Of a stretch of DNA of 64,000 nucleotides, positions 20,953-29,616 are shown piece after piece; positions within the stretch are counted from its first letter, which is position 1, and each line of letters begins with the position of its first letter. This stretch comes from Sphingomonas immobilis. GTDB lineage: Bacteria > Pseudomonadota > Alphaproteobacteria > Sphingomonadales > Sphingomonadaceae. The stretch spans positions 372,001 through 436,000 of the forward strand of contig NZ_JAUQSZ010000002.1 in assembly GCF_030580995.1 (NCBI RefSeq), written 5' to 3'. The translations under genes and the position numbers were made by a program. Below the pieces are notes generated by a model. That model saw nothing but the letters and a program-made list of their open reading frames with translations, did no database searches and had not been told where the DNA came from.

Positions 20953-22728
20953 ATGAGGTTTGGGGGTTGGTCACGCAGGCTGTGGGGAGCCGTGTTCGCG
21001 ACGTTTGCGAGCTATGCAATCCTGACGTTCGCGGCGAGCGAGCTGATGCGGGCCGGCCATGGTATCGCGCTGATGTGGCTCGCCAACGGTCCGCTGCTCG
21101 CGGTGCTGTGCGCGGTGCCGACGCGGCGCTGGCCACCGCTGCTTGCGGCCGCATTCGCGGGCGGCTTGAGCGTGGCCTTGGCGCTCTATCCCCTGCATTG
21201 GGGTATGCCGTGCGTTATCGCGTCCGAAGTCGCGGAGGCCGCCATCGCGGCCTGGCTGTTGCGACGCTGGGACGTGGACGAGGGGCTGTTCCAGCGTGTC
21301 GGCACGGTGCCGCTGTTCGCGGGCGCGTGCATCGTCGCCGCCCTGGCGAGCGGCGTGCCGGTCGCGGCGATCGCGGCAGCGACCACCAACAACCCGTTTC
21401 CATGGATCCTGCGCGACTGGATGATCGGCCATGCGCTCGGGCTGCTGATTCTGACGCCGACCGCCTTCGTGCTGCTGCGCCGGGATGAATGGGCCGCGCT
21501 GTGGAGCCCGCGCCGCGCAGCCGTTGCGGTGGCGATGGTGGCACTGGTCTCGGGCACGGCGATCATCACCTTCGGGCAGGATCAATTGCCATTGCTGTTC
21601 CTGCCGGCGTTGCCGGTCGTGATCGCGACCTTCGCGATGCAGCGGGTCGGTGCCGCGCTCAGCATCGGCATCATCGCGGCGATTGGCGGCTATCTGACCG
21701 CGCATGGCCACGGCCCGGTCATGCTGATGCAGAGCAGCGCGGTCGCACACCTGCAATTCTTCCAGATCTATCTTGCCGCCCTGTTCGCGACCGCGTTGCC
21801 GATTGCGGCGATGCTGACGCAGCGTGCGGCACTGGTGCGCGATCTTGCGGAGAGCGAGGCGCGCTACCGCCTGCTCGCCGACAATGTCACCGACATCATG
21901 CTGACGCTCGCGCCCGACGCGACGATCCGCTTCGCTTCGCCTTCGGTGCGGGAGATCACGTCGCTCGATCCGGCAAGCCTGGTCGGTACGCCTGCGATAA
22001 ATCTGGTGCTGGAGGACGATCGCGATCGTATTCGCGGCATCCGCCATGATGCGATGAACGCGCCAGGCCGCACCGTGTCGGTCGAATTCCGTGTGCGGAA
22101 GCCCGACGGGACGATCACCTGGTTCGAAAGCAATTTCCGCGCGGTCGAGCAGAGCGACACGGACGTCGCCGTCGTTTGCGTGCTGCGCGATCTTGGCGGC
22201 CGCAAGTCGCGCGAGGCGGAGCTCGAACGCGCCGCATCCACGGACGCGCTCACAGGCCTGCTCAACCGCAATGCCTTCCGGGACCGCGTCGTGGAGGGGC
22301 TGCGCAGCAACGATCCGCCTGGCGCGCTGGCGCTGATCGATCTCGATCATTTCAAGCAGGTCAACGATCGCCACGGCCATGCCGCGGGCGACGCCGCGCT
22401 GCTCGCGCTGGCCGATCTGCTGCGATCCAACCTGCGCGCCGAGGATGCGATCGGCCGGATCGGTGGCGAGGAATTCGCCATCCTCTTCGCCGGCCACACG
22501 CCGGGCCTGGCCGAGACGATCTGCGACCGGCTGCGCGAGGCGCTGGCGCATACCGAGATCCCGACCGGCATTCCCGGCGCCACCGATGTCTTTTCGATCA
22601 CGATGAGCATCGGCGTCGTGCCGCTTGCGGCAGGGGCGGGGGCGGAAGAGCATTTCGCCAGCGCCGACGCCGCGCTTTACCGTGCCAAGGCACAGGGCCG
22701 GAACCGCACCGAGCGCGCCCAGGTCTGA
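20953..22728 (+). CDS. Membrane diguanylate cyclase (MASE1-PAS-GGDEF)
   Basis: A 591-residue sensor that should make cyclic di-GMP from GTP. Residues about 10-295 contain eight or so membrane helices of a MASE1-like sensory region. A PAS domain follows (about 305-420; YRLLADNVTDIMLTL to the end of the PAC segment), then a GGDEF domain (about 430-590). The active-site motif is GGEEF, the active variant, and an RAED inhibitory site sits exactly five residues upstream, so feedback inhibition by c-di-GMP is expected. The ATG at 20953 begins the membrane domain; the longer open frame overlaps the previous gene and is rejected. Confidence 0.92.
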   Translation: MRFGGWSRRLWGAVFATFASYAILTFAASELMRAGHGIALMWLANGPLLAVLCAVPTRRWPPLLAAAFAGGLSVALALYPLHWGMPCVIASEVAEAAIAAWLLRRWDVDEGLFQRVGTVPLFAGACIVAALASGVPVAAIAAATTNNPFPWILRDWMIGHALGLLILTPTAFVLLRRDEWAALWSPRRAAVAVAMVALVSGTAIITFGQDQLPLLFLPALPVVIATFAMQRVGAALSIGIIAAIGGYLTAHGHGPVMLMQSSAVAHLQFFQIYLAALFATALPIAAMLTQRAALVRDLAESEARYRLLADNVTDIMLTLAPDATIRFASPSVREITSLDPASLVGTPAINLVLEDDRDRIRGIRHDAMNAPGRTVSVEFRVRKPDGTITWFESNFRAVEQSDTDVAVVCVLRDLGGRKSREAELERAASTDALTGLLNRNAFRDRVVEGLRSNDPPGALALIDLDHFKQVNDRHGHAAGDAALLALADLLRSNLRAEDAIGRIGGEEFAILFAGHTPGLAETICDRLREALAHTEIPTGIPGATDVFSITMSIGVVPLAAGAGAEEHFASADAALYRAKAQGRNRTERAQV

Positions 22729-22838
22729 CCGCACGTGCGACTGCACGAAAAATGCACAGGCGGCGGATCATGCGTCGATCCCCCGCCGCTACGCACCCGG
22801 TTGACCGCAACCACCGGGACGCTGAGAATATGAAGCTC

Positions 22839-23528
22839 ATGAGCCGCCACATCCTCGTCGTCGATGACGATCCGCATATCCGCGAGCTGCTCGCCTTCGC
22901 GCTGACCAAGGCGGGGATGATGGTGAGCGAGGCGGGCGACGGCGAGGCGGCACTGGCCGAGATCGGCCGGCGGATGCCCGATCTGATGATCCTCGACATC
23001 AACATGCCGCGCCTCGACGGGCTCGAGACCTGCCGGCGATTGCGCGGGGGGACGAGCGAGCAGGCAAGTCTGCCGATCCTGTTCCTGTCCTCGCGCGACG
23101 ACGAGATCGACCGTATCGTCGGCATCGAGATCGGCGGCGACGATTATGTCGTGAAGCCGTTCTCCCCGCGCGAGGTCGTCGCGCGCGTCGGCGCGATCCT
23201 GAAGCGCGGGACCGCGCCGCAGCCGAAGGTCGCGCGGATCGACCACGGCCGCCTCGCGCTCGATCCCGAGAGCTGGGAGGCGCGGTGGGACGATGCGCCG
23301 GTCGCGCTCACCGCCACCGAGTTCGAGCTGCTGGCGTTGCTGGCGGGCCTGCCCGCGCGCGTCTTTACCCGCGACATGATCATCGACCGGCTGCACGGCC
23401 CCGGCTTCGCGATCACCGACCGCACGATCGACAGCCATGTCCGCAACCTGCGCGCGAAATTCCCGCACGGCGCGGACCTGATCGAGACGCGCGCGGGGAT
23501 CGGCTACCGGATCGGCGCTTGCGGTTGA
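22839..23528 (+). CDS. OmpR/PhoB-family response regulator
   Basis: A 229-residue two-component regulator. The receiver domain has acidic residues in VVDDDPH, phospho-acceptor Asp53 in LMILDINMP, and Lys106 in VVKPFSP. The C-terminal winged helix ends with ITDRTIDSHVRNLRAK and GIGYRIG, as in OmpR/PhoB proteins. The start MSRHILVV at 22839 is preferred; an ATG three codons upstream (22830) is also possible. The stop overlaps the TTG start of the histidine kinase, so the pair is translationally coupled. The stimulus and regulon are unknown. Confidence 0.93.
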   Translation: MSRHILVVDDDPHIRELLAFALTKAGMMVSEAGDGEAALAEIGRRMPDLMILDINMPRLDGLETCRRLRGGTSEQASLPILFLSSRDDEIDRIVGIEIGGDDYVVKPFSPREVVARVGAILKRGTAPQPKVARIDHGRLALDPESWEARWDDAPVALTATEFELLALLAGLPARVFTRDMIIDRLHGPGFAITDRTIDSHVRNLRAKFPHGADLIETRAGIGYRIGACG

Positions 23529-25078
23529 TCGCAGCCTTAAAGGCGGTTGCGAAACGGCACTGGCCACAGCTTCGCATCCGCACGATCCTGTTCGGGACAT
23601 TGCTGTTCGTGGCGGCGCTGCCCGGCGTGGCGGCGCTGTTCCTGCGCGTCTATGAGAACACCATCGTCCAGCAGACCGAGGCCGAGCTGATAGCACAAGG
23701 CGCGGTGATCGCGTCGGCGTACAAGGTCGCGTGGCGTGGCGGCGTGCCCGATCCGACGCCGCGCCGGCTCGCGCCCGAATATCCCAGCATCGACCTGCGC
23801 GGGATGCCGATCCTGCCCTCCAACCTCGCGACCTCGGCGCGGTTCAGGCCCGATCCGCGCGCGGCCCGCGCCGCCAGAGCGACGCTGCCGATCGCCAGCG
23901 ACGCGGTGGCGGTGACGCTGACGGCGACGCGATTGCTCGACGCCCACGGCATCACGCTGATCGGGCGCGACGATGTCGGCGTGTCCTATGCCGGCCTGCC
24001 CGAGGTGCGCGCGGCGCTGGCCGGGCGGCCCATGACGGTGCTGCGCGCGCGCAGCCATGCCGAGCTGCAGAGCTGGCAGGCGGTGCTCAGCCGCGCTTAC
24101 GCGATCCGCGTGCATCACGCGCGGCCCGTCATCGACGGCGGCAAGGTAATCGGCGTGGTGATGCTGTCGCGCTCCCCGCGCGGGCTGTTCGTCGGGCTCT
24201 ATCAGGATCGCGGCTCGATCATCCTCGGCATCGGCCTGATCTTCGCGACGTTGCTGGTGCTGGTGGCTCTCCTCTCGCGCGGCATTGCGCGCCCGATCCG
24301 GGCGCTTGCCCGCGCCTCCGAGGATGTCGCGCGCGGGCCGGTGCAGGTGCCCGAGACGCCCGTCACCGCCGCCATCGAGATCGCCCAGCTCTACGACAAT
24401 TTCCGCAGCATGGCCGAACGGATCGAGCGCCGATCGCGCTACCTCAAGGATTTCGCCGCCGCCGTCAGCCATGAGTTCAAGACGCCGATCGCGGGGATAC
24501 GCGGCGCGATCGAACTGCTCGACGATCACGGCGAGAGCATGAGCGCCGAGGAACGCCGCCGCTTCCTCGGCAATGCGAGCGCCGATGCCGACCGGCTCGC
24601 GCGGCTCGTCCAGCGGCTGCTCGATCTCGCGCGCGCCGACATGACGACGATCGACGCGGACGCCCGCGCCGACGTGACGGACGCGGCGCGACGGGTGGCC
24701 GATTCGTTTCGGAGCGATGCGTTCGCGGTGCTGGTCGAGGGTGCGCAGGTGCCGCCGGCGCGCGTTACGGCGGCGGCGATCGAGACGATCCTCGAGACCG
24801 TGGTCGAGAATGCGCGGCAGGCCGGGGCGACGCGCGTGACGATCCGCATCGCGCACGCGGACGGCGTGCGGATCGCGGTCGGCGACGATGGCCCCGGCAT
24901 CGCGCCCGCCGACATGGAGCGCATCTTCGAGCCCTTCTTCACCGGCCGCCGCGAAGAGGGCGGGGCAGGCCTCGGCCTCGCCATCGCCCGCTCGCTGCTG
25001 GCGGCGAGCGGCGGGACGATCCGGGCGGTGACGGTTGAGCGGGGGGCGTGTTTCGAGATTTGTCTGGTGGCTGCCTAG
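23525..25078 (+). CDS. Sensor histidine kinase
   Basis: A 517-residue membrane kinase partnered with the preceding regulator. Membrane helix 1 is at about residues 21-40, a large extracytoplasmic sensor region of about 190 residues follows, and helix 2 is at about 232-250, then a HAMP linker. The phospho-acceptor is His316 in AAVSHEFKTP. N, G1, F and G2 boxes are present: ETVVENARQ, VGDDGPGIAP, FEPFFTG and GAGLGLAIA. I infer a TTG start at 23525 overlapping the regulator stop (TTGA), because no in-frame ATG or GTG precedes helix 1. The layout recalls CreC-like kinases, but the signal is not known. Confidence 0.9.
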   Translation: MIAALKAVAKRHWPQLRIRTILFGTLLFVAALPGVAALFLRVYENTIVQQTEAELIAQGAVIASAYKVAWRGGVPDPTPRRLAPEYPSIDLRGMPILPSNLATSARFRPDPRAARAARATLPIASDAVAVTLTATRLLDAHGITLIGRDDVGVSYAGLPEVRAALAGRPMTVLRARSHAELQSWQAVLSRAYAIRVHHARPVIDGGKVIGVVMLSRSPRGLFVGLYQDRGSIILGIGLIFATLLVLVALLSRGIARPIRALARASEDVARGPVQVPETPVTAAIEIAQLYDNFRSMAERIERRSRYLKDFAAAVSHEFKTPIAGIRGAIELLDDHGESMSAEERRRFLGNASADADRLARLVQRLLDLARADMTTIDADARADVTDAARRVADSFRSDAFAVLVEGAQVPPARVTAAAIETILETVVENARQAGATRVTIRIAHADGVRIAVGDDGPGIAPADMERIFEPFFTGRREEGGAGLGLAIARSLLAASGGTIRAVTVERGACFEICLVAA

Positions 25079-25080
25079 AT

Positions 25081-25190
25081 CCCCCTCCCGCCTGCGGGAG
25101 GGGTTAGGGGAGGGCCTGTCCAGCATCACTTCCCGACGTAATCGCGGAACTGCCCTCCCCCAGCCCCTCCCGCAAGCGGGAGGGGAGCGC
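25081..25190. repeat. Inverted pair of CCCCTCCCGC palindromic repeats
   Basis: Two copies of a CCCCTCCCGC/GCGGGAGGGG hairpin (about 25083-25102 and 25165-25184) face each other, extended by TTAGGGGAGGGC and its inverted partner GCCCTCCCCCAG. The unit fills most of the gap between the kinase and flavoprotein genes and is typical of REP/BIME doublets. A single related hairpin lies before rpiA (50467-50487). Confidence 0.75.
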
Positions 25191-25202
25191 TAAGGGCGTC
25201 CG

Positions 25203-26387
25203 ATGAAACCAGAAACCTACGATGCGATCATCCTCGGCGCGGGTGCCGCCGGCATGATGTGCGCGGCCGTCGCCGGGCAGCGCGGCAAGCGCGTGCTGCT
25301 GATCGACCATGCCGACGAGCCCGGCAAGAAAATCCTCATCTCGGGTGGCGGGCGGTGTAATTTCACCAATATCCACACCGCGCCCGACCGCTACCTTTCC
25401 GCAAACCCGCATTTCGCCAAGTCGGCGCTGGGCCGCTACACGGCGGCGGATTTCATCGCGCTGGTCGATGGCTACGGCATCGCCTGGCACGAAAAGACGC
25501 TCGGGCAATTGTTCTGCGACGGCTCGGCCAAGCAGATCGTCGCGATGTTGCTGGAGGAATGTGCGAAGGGCGGCGTCGCCGTCGCGCTCGGCGAGGCGGC
25601 GAGCGTGGAGCATGGCGACGGCCAGTACCGCGTCACTTACGGTACGCGCACCGCCTCCGCGCCCGCGCTCGTCGTCGCGACCGGCGGCCCGGCCATTCCG
25701 CAGATCGGCGCGACCGGTTTCGCCTATGATCTCGCGCGGCGCTTCGGCCTCAAGGTGGTCGAGCCGCGCCCGGCGCTGGTGCCGCTGACGCTCGGCGGCG
25801 ACGAGACGTTGTTCCGCGCGCTGTCGGGCGTCGCGACCGAGGTCGTCGCTCGTGCGGGTAAGGCGGCTTTCCGCGAGGCGGCGCTCTTTACGCATCGCGG
25901 CCTGTCGGGGCCGGCGATCCTGCAAGTGTCGTCTTACTGGCGGCACGGCGAGAGCGTCGGGATCGACTTCCTGCCGTCGCTCAGCCCCGACTGGCTGCTC
26001 GCCGCCAAGCGCAATCGCCCGCGCACCACGCTGGCCGCCGCGCTCGACAATCACATCCCCGCGCGCCTCGCCGAGACGCTGGCCGACGGGATCGGCATCG
26101 AGGGCGAGCTTCACGCATGCACCGACAAGGCGCTGGATGCCGCGGCGCGGAAGCTCGCCGACTGGCGCTTCTTCCCCAACGGCACGGAGGGGTTTGCCAA
26201 GGCCGAGGTGACGGCGGGCGGCATCGCCACCGCTGGCCTCTCCTCGCAGACGATGGAAGCGCGTACCGTCCCCGGCCTCTATGCGATCGGCGAGGCGGTA
26301 GACGTCACCGGGTGGCTGGGAGGCTATAATTTCCAGTGGGCATGGGCCAGCGGCTGGGCGGCGGGGATGGCGCTTTCCCGGACGTAG
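25203..26387 (+). CDS. FAD-dependent oxidoreductase of the HI0933/YhiN (BaiN-like) family
   Basis: A 394-residue flavoprotein. A Rossmann FAD-binding motif is at the N-terminus (ILGAGAAGMMCA, residues about 10-21), then SGGGRCNFTN, which is diagnostic of this family, and ATGGPAIPQIGATG. The C-terminal motif VDVTGWLGGYNFQWAWASG closes the FAD site. Family members have been linked to bile-acid reduction in gut bacteria and to unidentified oxidation reactions elsewhere; the role here is unknown. Its last 83 bp overlap the 3' end of a convergent acyltransferase gene. Confidence 0.88.
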   Translation: MKPETYDAIILGAGAAGMMCAAVAGQRGKRVLLIDHADEPGKKILISGGGRCNFTNIHTAPDRYLSANPHFAKSALGRYTAADFIALVDGYGIAWHEKTLGQLFCDGSAKQIVAMLLEECAKGGVAVALGEAASVEHGDGQYRVTYGTRTASAPALVVATGGPAIPQIGATGFAYDLARRFGLKVVEPRPALVPLTLGGDETLFRALSGVATEVVARAGKAAFREAALFTHRGLSGPAILQVSSYWRHGESVGIDFLPSLSPDWLLAAKRNRPRTTLAAALDNHIPARLAETLADGIGIEGELHACTDKALDAAARKLADWRFFPNGTEGFAKAEVTAGGIATAGLSSQTMEARTVPGLYAIGEAVDVTGWLGGYNFQWAWASGWAAGMALSRT

Positions 26388-27507
26388 CGGGCGCCGTGCC
26401 ACCGTAGAGCAGCCGCAACAGCGCCACGCGCTCGACCAGCGCGGCAAGCCCCGCCGAGATCGCCAGCGCCGCCGCCGTCACGAACAGGAACGCCGGTCCC
26501 GCCGGCAGCGACCAATGATCGGCGAGCAGCGCCAGCCAGGCGATGACCGGCACATGCACGAGGTAGATCGTGAACGATCGCCGCACGATGCGATCGACCA
26601 TCGCGCTCGGCCGGTCGAAGGCGCGGCGCGCGCCCGCGATGATCGATTGCGTCACCAGCAACGCCGCGATCGATCCGGCGAAGCGATAGACCGGCGGCGG
26701 GGCCGTCTTGAACAGCATCAGACTGCCGGCGACCGCGACTACCGCCAGCACCGTCCAGCGCCAATCGAAGCGGGTGAAGGCCTCGCGCCCCTGCGGGCTG
26801 CGCTGCAGGACCAGACCGATGCCGAACCACGGCAGCGCGCCGAGCAGATCATCGAGGCGCAGGATTTCCTGCGGGATCGTGGTGTTGAGGTGCGCCGTGT
26901 AGAAAGTCTCGATTGCTCCGGCTTCGAACAGCCCCGCGAGCGTCGCCACCGCGAGTAGTGCCGCGAGCGGGTGCCGCGCCACCCAGCCGTCCGCGCCCAC
27001 CGGCAGGCGCAACGTCCGCAGCGATGGCACCGCCCGGACAGCAAGCGCCGCACCGCCGCTCAGATAGAGCAGGACGATGAGGAACCAGAGGTGCCGCACC
27101 CAATAGCCGCCCGACGTCAGCGACAGGTTCCAGAACGATGCCAGCGCAGCGCCCGGCGCAAAGTTCGACAATTCGCAGGCGATGTTGAGGACCGGGATGA
27201 GCGTCAGCAGCGCCGCGACCAATGGTACGCCCAGCCGCATCACGCGCCCGCGCAGCCAATCTCCGGGTGCGCGGCGCGCCAGCAGCATCGCCGCGAAATA
27301 GCCCGCGACGAGGAAGAAGGCGGGCATGCGGAACAGGTGGATTGCCTCTGCCGCATAATCGAGCACGATCGAGTGGTTGTGCGTGGCGACGATCCACCAT
27401 CCGGTCTGGAAGGCGAGCGCCGCGTGGAAGGGGATGCCGAGCAGCATGAGCAGCGCCCGGGTCGCGTCCCAATAATGCTCGCGGCTGGCGGTCGCGGTGT
27501 GTGTCAT
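26305..27507 (-). CDS. Acyltransferase family membrane protein
   Basis: A 400-residue polytopic membrane protein with about ten hydrophobic helices. The motif RALLMLLGIPFHAAL near residue 20 contains the conserved His of acyltransferase-3 / OpgC-type enzymes, which O-acylate surface glycans or glucans. The ATG at 27507 is chosen because the first helix begins shortly after it; upstream in-frame sequence lacks homology-like character. The last 28 or so residues (rich in Pro and Ser) are read antisense to the conserved C-terminus of the flavoprotein gene, so the original stop has probably been lost. Confidence 0.85.
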   Translation of the reverse strand: MTHTATASREHYWDATRALLMLLGIPFHAALAFQTGWWIVATHNHSIVLDYAAEAIHLFRMPAFFLVAGYFAAMLLARRAPGDWLRGRVMRLGVPLVAALLTLIPVLNIACELSNFAPGAALASFWNLSLTSGGYWVRHLWFLIVLLYLSGGAALAVRAVPSLRTLRLPVGADGWVARHPLAALLAVATLAGLFEAGAIETFYTAHLNTTIPQEILRLDDLLGALPWFGIGLVLQRSPQGREAFTRFDWRWTVLAVVAVAGSLMLFKTAPPPVYRFAGSIAALLVTQSIIAGARRAFDRPSAMVDRIVRRSFTIYLVHVPVIAWLALLADHWSLPAGPAFLFVTAAALAISAGLAALVERVALLRLLYGGTAPATSGKAPSPPPSRWPMPTGNYSLPATR

Positions 27508-27554
27508 TCCAGGAGAAAATGCGCGGATGCGCCATTCGGTCCCGGTCCGAAACT

Positions 27555-27716
27555 CTAGTCGGCGATGCGCCAGGCTCCGTTCGTCCGAATCATCGGCTTG
27601 CGGCACCATTTGCAGATGCTTCGCCGCTCGCCGTCGATCATGCGCGAATGATCGTGGCTACGACGGTGCGCGCCCCACAGGCAGGCGAGGTAGGGAATAT
27701 TGTCCTTCCAGGCCAT
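27555..27716 (-). CDS. Small Cys-containing protein, 53 residues
   Basis: A short gene whose ATG at 27716 is preceded by AAAAGGAGGGGCGC, a near-perfect ribosome-binding site, which makes translation very likely. The protein MAWKDNIPYLACLWGAHRRS continues with many His and Arg residues and a CKWCRK motif (Cys35, Cys38), plus Cys12. The Cys/His arrangement suggests a small metal-binding or zinc-knuckle fold, but a full ligand set is not certain. It lies 47 bp upstream of the acyltransferase gene on the same strand. I do not recognise a named family. Confidence 0.7.
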   Translation of the reverse strand: MAWKDNIPYLACLWGAHRRSHDHSRMIDGERRSICKWCRKPMIRTNGAWRIAD

Positions 27717-27870
27717 GCGCCCCTCCTTTTGCCCGGCGATCATAGCATCGCGGCGATGCCGCGTAATCTGACAAAGGCGTTATCCGCGTGACACCCGTCG
27801 CGTTTTGCGCGCGACTATGTTAAGGGCTGCCTTTGCCGCGCACCGCCGCCGCCCCCATATCCGGACGATC

Positions 27871-29583
27871 ATGCCCTTCACACACCTCCCCGCGCTTCTT
27901 GGCGAAGCGCTTGTCTCGCGTGGCTATGCCGCGCCCACGCCTGTCCAGGCCGCCGTCATCCAGCCAGAAGCCGAAGGCCGCGATCTGATCGTCTCGGCGC
28001 AGACCGGATCGGGCAAGACCGTCGCCTTCGGCCTCGCCATCGCCCCGCAGCTGCTGACCGAGGACGGCAAGCTGCCGAGCCCGCGCGCCCCGCTCGCGCT
28101 CGCCATCGCGCCGACGCGCGAACTGGCGCTGCAGGTCAGCCGCGAGCTGGAATGGCTCTACGCCAAGGCCGGCGCACGCATCTCGACCTGCGTTGGCGGC
28201 ATGGACGCCAGCCGCGAGCGCCGCTCGCTCAGCCACGGCGCGCATATCGTCGTCGGCACGCCGGGCCGCCTGCGCGACCATATCGAGCGCGGCGCGCTCG
28301 ACCTGTCCGACCTGCGCGTCGCGATCCTCGACGAAGCCGACGAGATGCTCGACATGGGCTTCCGCGAGGATCTCGAGCAGATCCTCGACGCGACGCCCGA
28401 TGGCCGCCGCACGCTCCTCTTCTCGGCGACGATGCCCAAGTCGATCGTTGCGCTCGCCAAGCGCTACCAGAAGGATGCCTTGCGCATCTCGACCGTGGGC
28501 GAGGATCGCGGGCACGGCGACATCAGCTATCAGGCCGTTACCGTCGCACCCGCCGATATCGAGAATGCCGTCGTCAACCTGCTGCGCCTGCACGAGGCCG
28601 AGACGGCGATCCTGTTCTGCGCGACGCGCGACAATGTCCGCCACCTCCATGCCGGGCTGATCGAGCGCGGCTTCTCGGCCGTGGCGCTGTCGGGCGAGCA
28701 TAGCCAGAACGAGCGCAACGCCGCGCTGCAGGCGCTGCGCGACCGCCGCGCGCGCGTCTGCGTCGCGACCGACGTCGCGGCGCGCGGCATCGATCTGCCG
28801 ACCGTCACACTCGTCATCCATGTCGAGCTGCCGCGCGATGCCGAGACGCTGCAGCACCGCTCGGGCCGCACCGGCCGCGCAGGCAAGAAGGGCACCGCGG
28901 TCCTGATCGTGCCGTATCAGCGCAAGCGCCGCGTCGAGATGATGCTGCGCGGCGCGCGCATCGCGGTCGAATGGCTCAATCCGCCGACGGTCGACGATAT
29001 CCGCAAGGCCGATCACGAGCGCCTGCTCACGCAGCTCATGGAGCCGGTCGAGGTCGATGACGATGACCGCGCGCTCGCCGCGAAGCTGCTCGAGACGAAG
29101 AGTGCGGAGGATATCGCCGCGGCCCTCGTCCGCTCGTACCGCGCGCGCATGCCGGCGCCCGAGGAAATGCTGGAGCAGGGCGGATCGTCCGAGCGCGCGC
29201 CGGGCAAGGAGCATCACCGCGAAGGGTTCGACGACGTCGTCTGGTTCCGCATGGACATCGGGCGCAGGCAAAATGCCGATCCGCGCTGGATCCTGCCGCT
29301 GATCTGCCGCCGCGGTCATATCACCAAGAACGAGGTCGGCGCGATTCGCATCGCCCCGAACGAGACCGCCTTCCAGATTCCGCGCGCGTTGGCGGGCAAG
29401 TTCATCGCCTCGGTGAAGCGCACGGCGGGCGAGGAGGCGGAAGGCAACGTCCGTTTCGAGGCGCTGCAGGGCAGTCCGCAGGAGGCCCCGCGCGGACCCC
29501 GGCGCGCCAATGGCCCGGCGCCGGTACGTCACGCGCCGCGCCCGACGCTCCGTCCCGGTGGAAGAGACCGTCCGCGGGGGTAG
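27871..29583 (+). CDS. DEAD-box RNA helicase with DbpA-type RNA-binding domain
   Basis: A 570-residue ATP-dependent RNA helicase. Motifs in order are: Q-motif region (APTPVQAAV), Walker A AQTGSGKT, Ia PTRELAL, DEADEM, SAT, then ARGID and HRSGRTGRAG in the second RecA domain. Residues about 450-525 (DVVWFRMDIGRRQNADPRW onward) match the DbpA/CsdA RNA-binding domain, which in DbpA targets 23S rRNA during large-subunit assembly. The tail is basic (Arg/Pro-rich). The ATG at 27871 starts the conserved core; upstream in-frame sequence is not family-like. Confidence 0.92.
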   Translation: MPFTHLPALLGEALVSRGYAAPTPVQAAVIQPEAEGRDLIVSAQTGSGKTVAFGLAIAPQLLTEDGKLPSPRAPLALAIAPTRELALQVSRELEWLYAKAGARISTCVGGMDASRERRSLSHGAHIVVGTPGRLRDHIERGALDLSDLRVAILDEADEMLDMGFREDLEQILDATPDGRRTLLFSATMPKSIVALAKRYQKDALRISTVGEDRGHGDISYQAVTVAPADIENAVVNLLRLHEAETAILFCATRDNVRHLHAGLIERGFSAVALSGEHSQNERNAALQALRDRRARVCVATDVAARGIDLPTVTLVIHVELPRDAETLQHRSGRTGRAGKKGTAVLIVPYQRKRRVEMMLRGARIAVEWLNPPTVDDIRKADHERLLTQLMEPVEVDDDDRALAAKLLETKSAEDIAAALVRSYRARMPAPEEMLEQGGSSERAPGKEHHREGFDDVVWFRMDIGRRQNADPRWILPLICRRGHITKNEVGAIRIAPNETAFQIPRALAGKFIASVKRTAGEEAEGNVRFEALQGSPQEAPRGPRRANGPAPVRHAPRPTLRPGGRDRPRG

Positions 29584-29616
29584 CGTTGGCAGGGTCCGGG
29601 CGCTAAGCGGCTGCGA

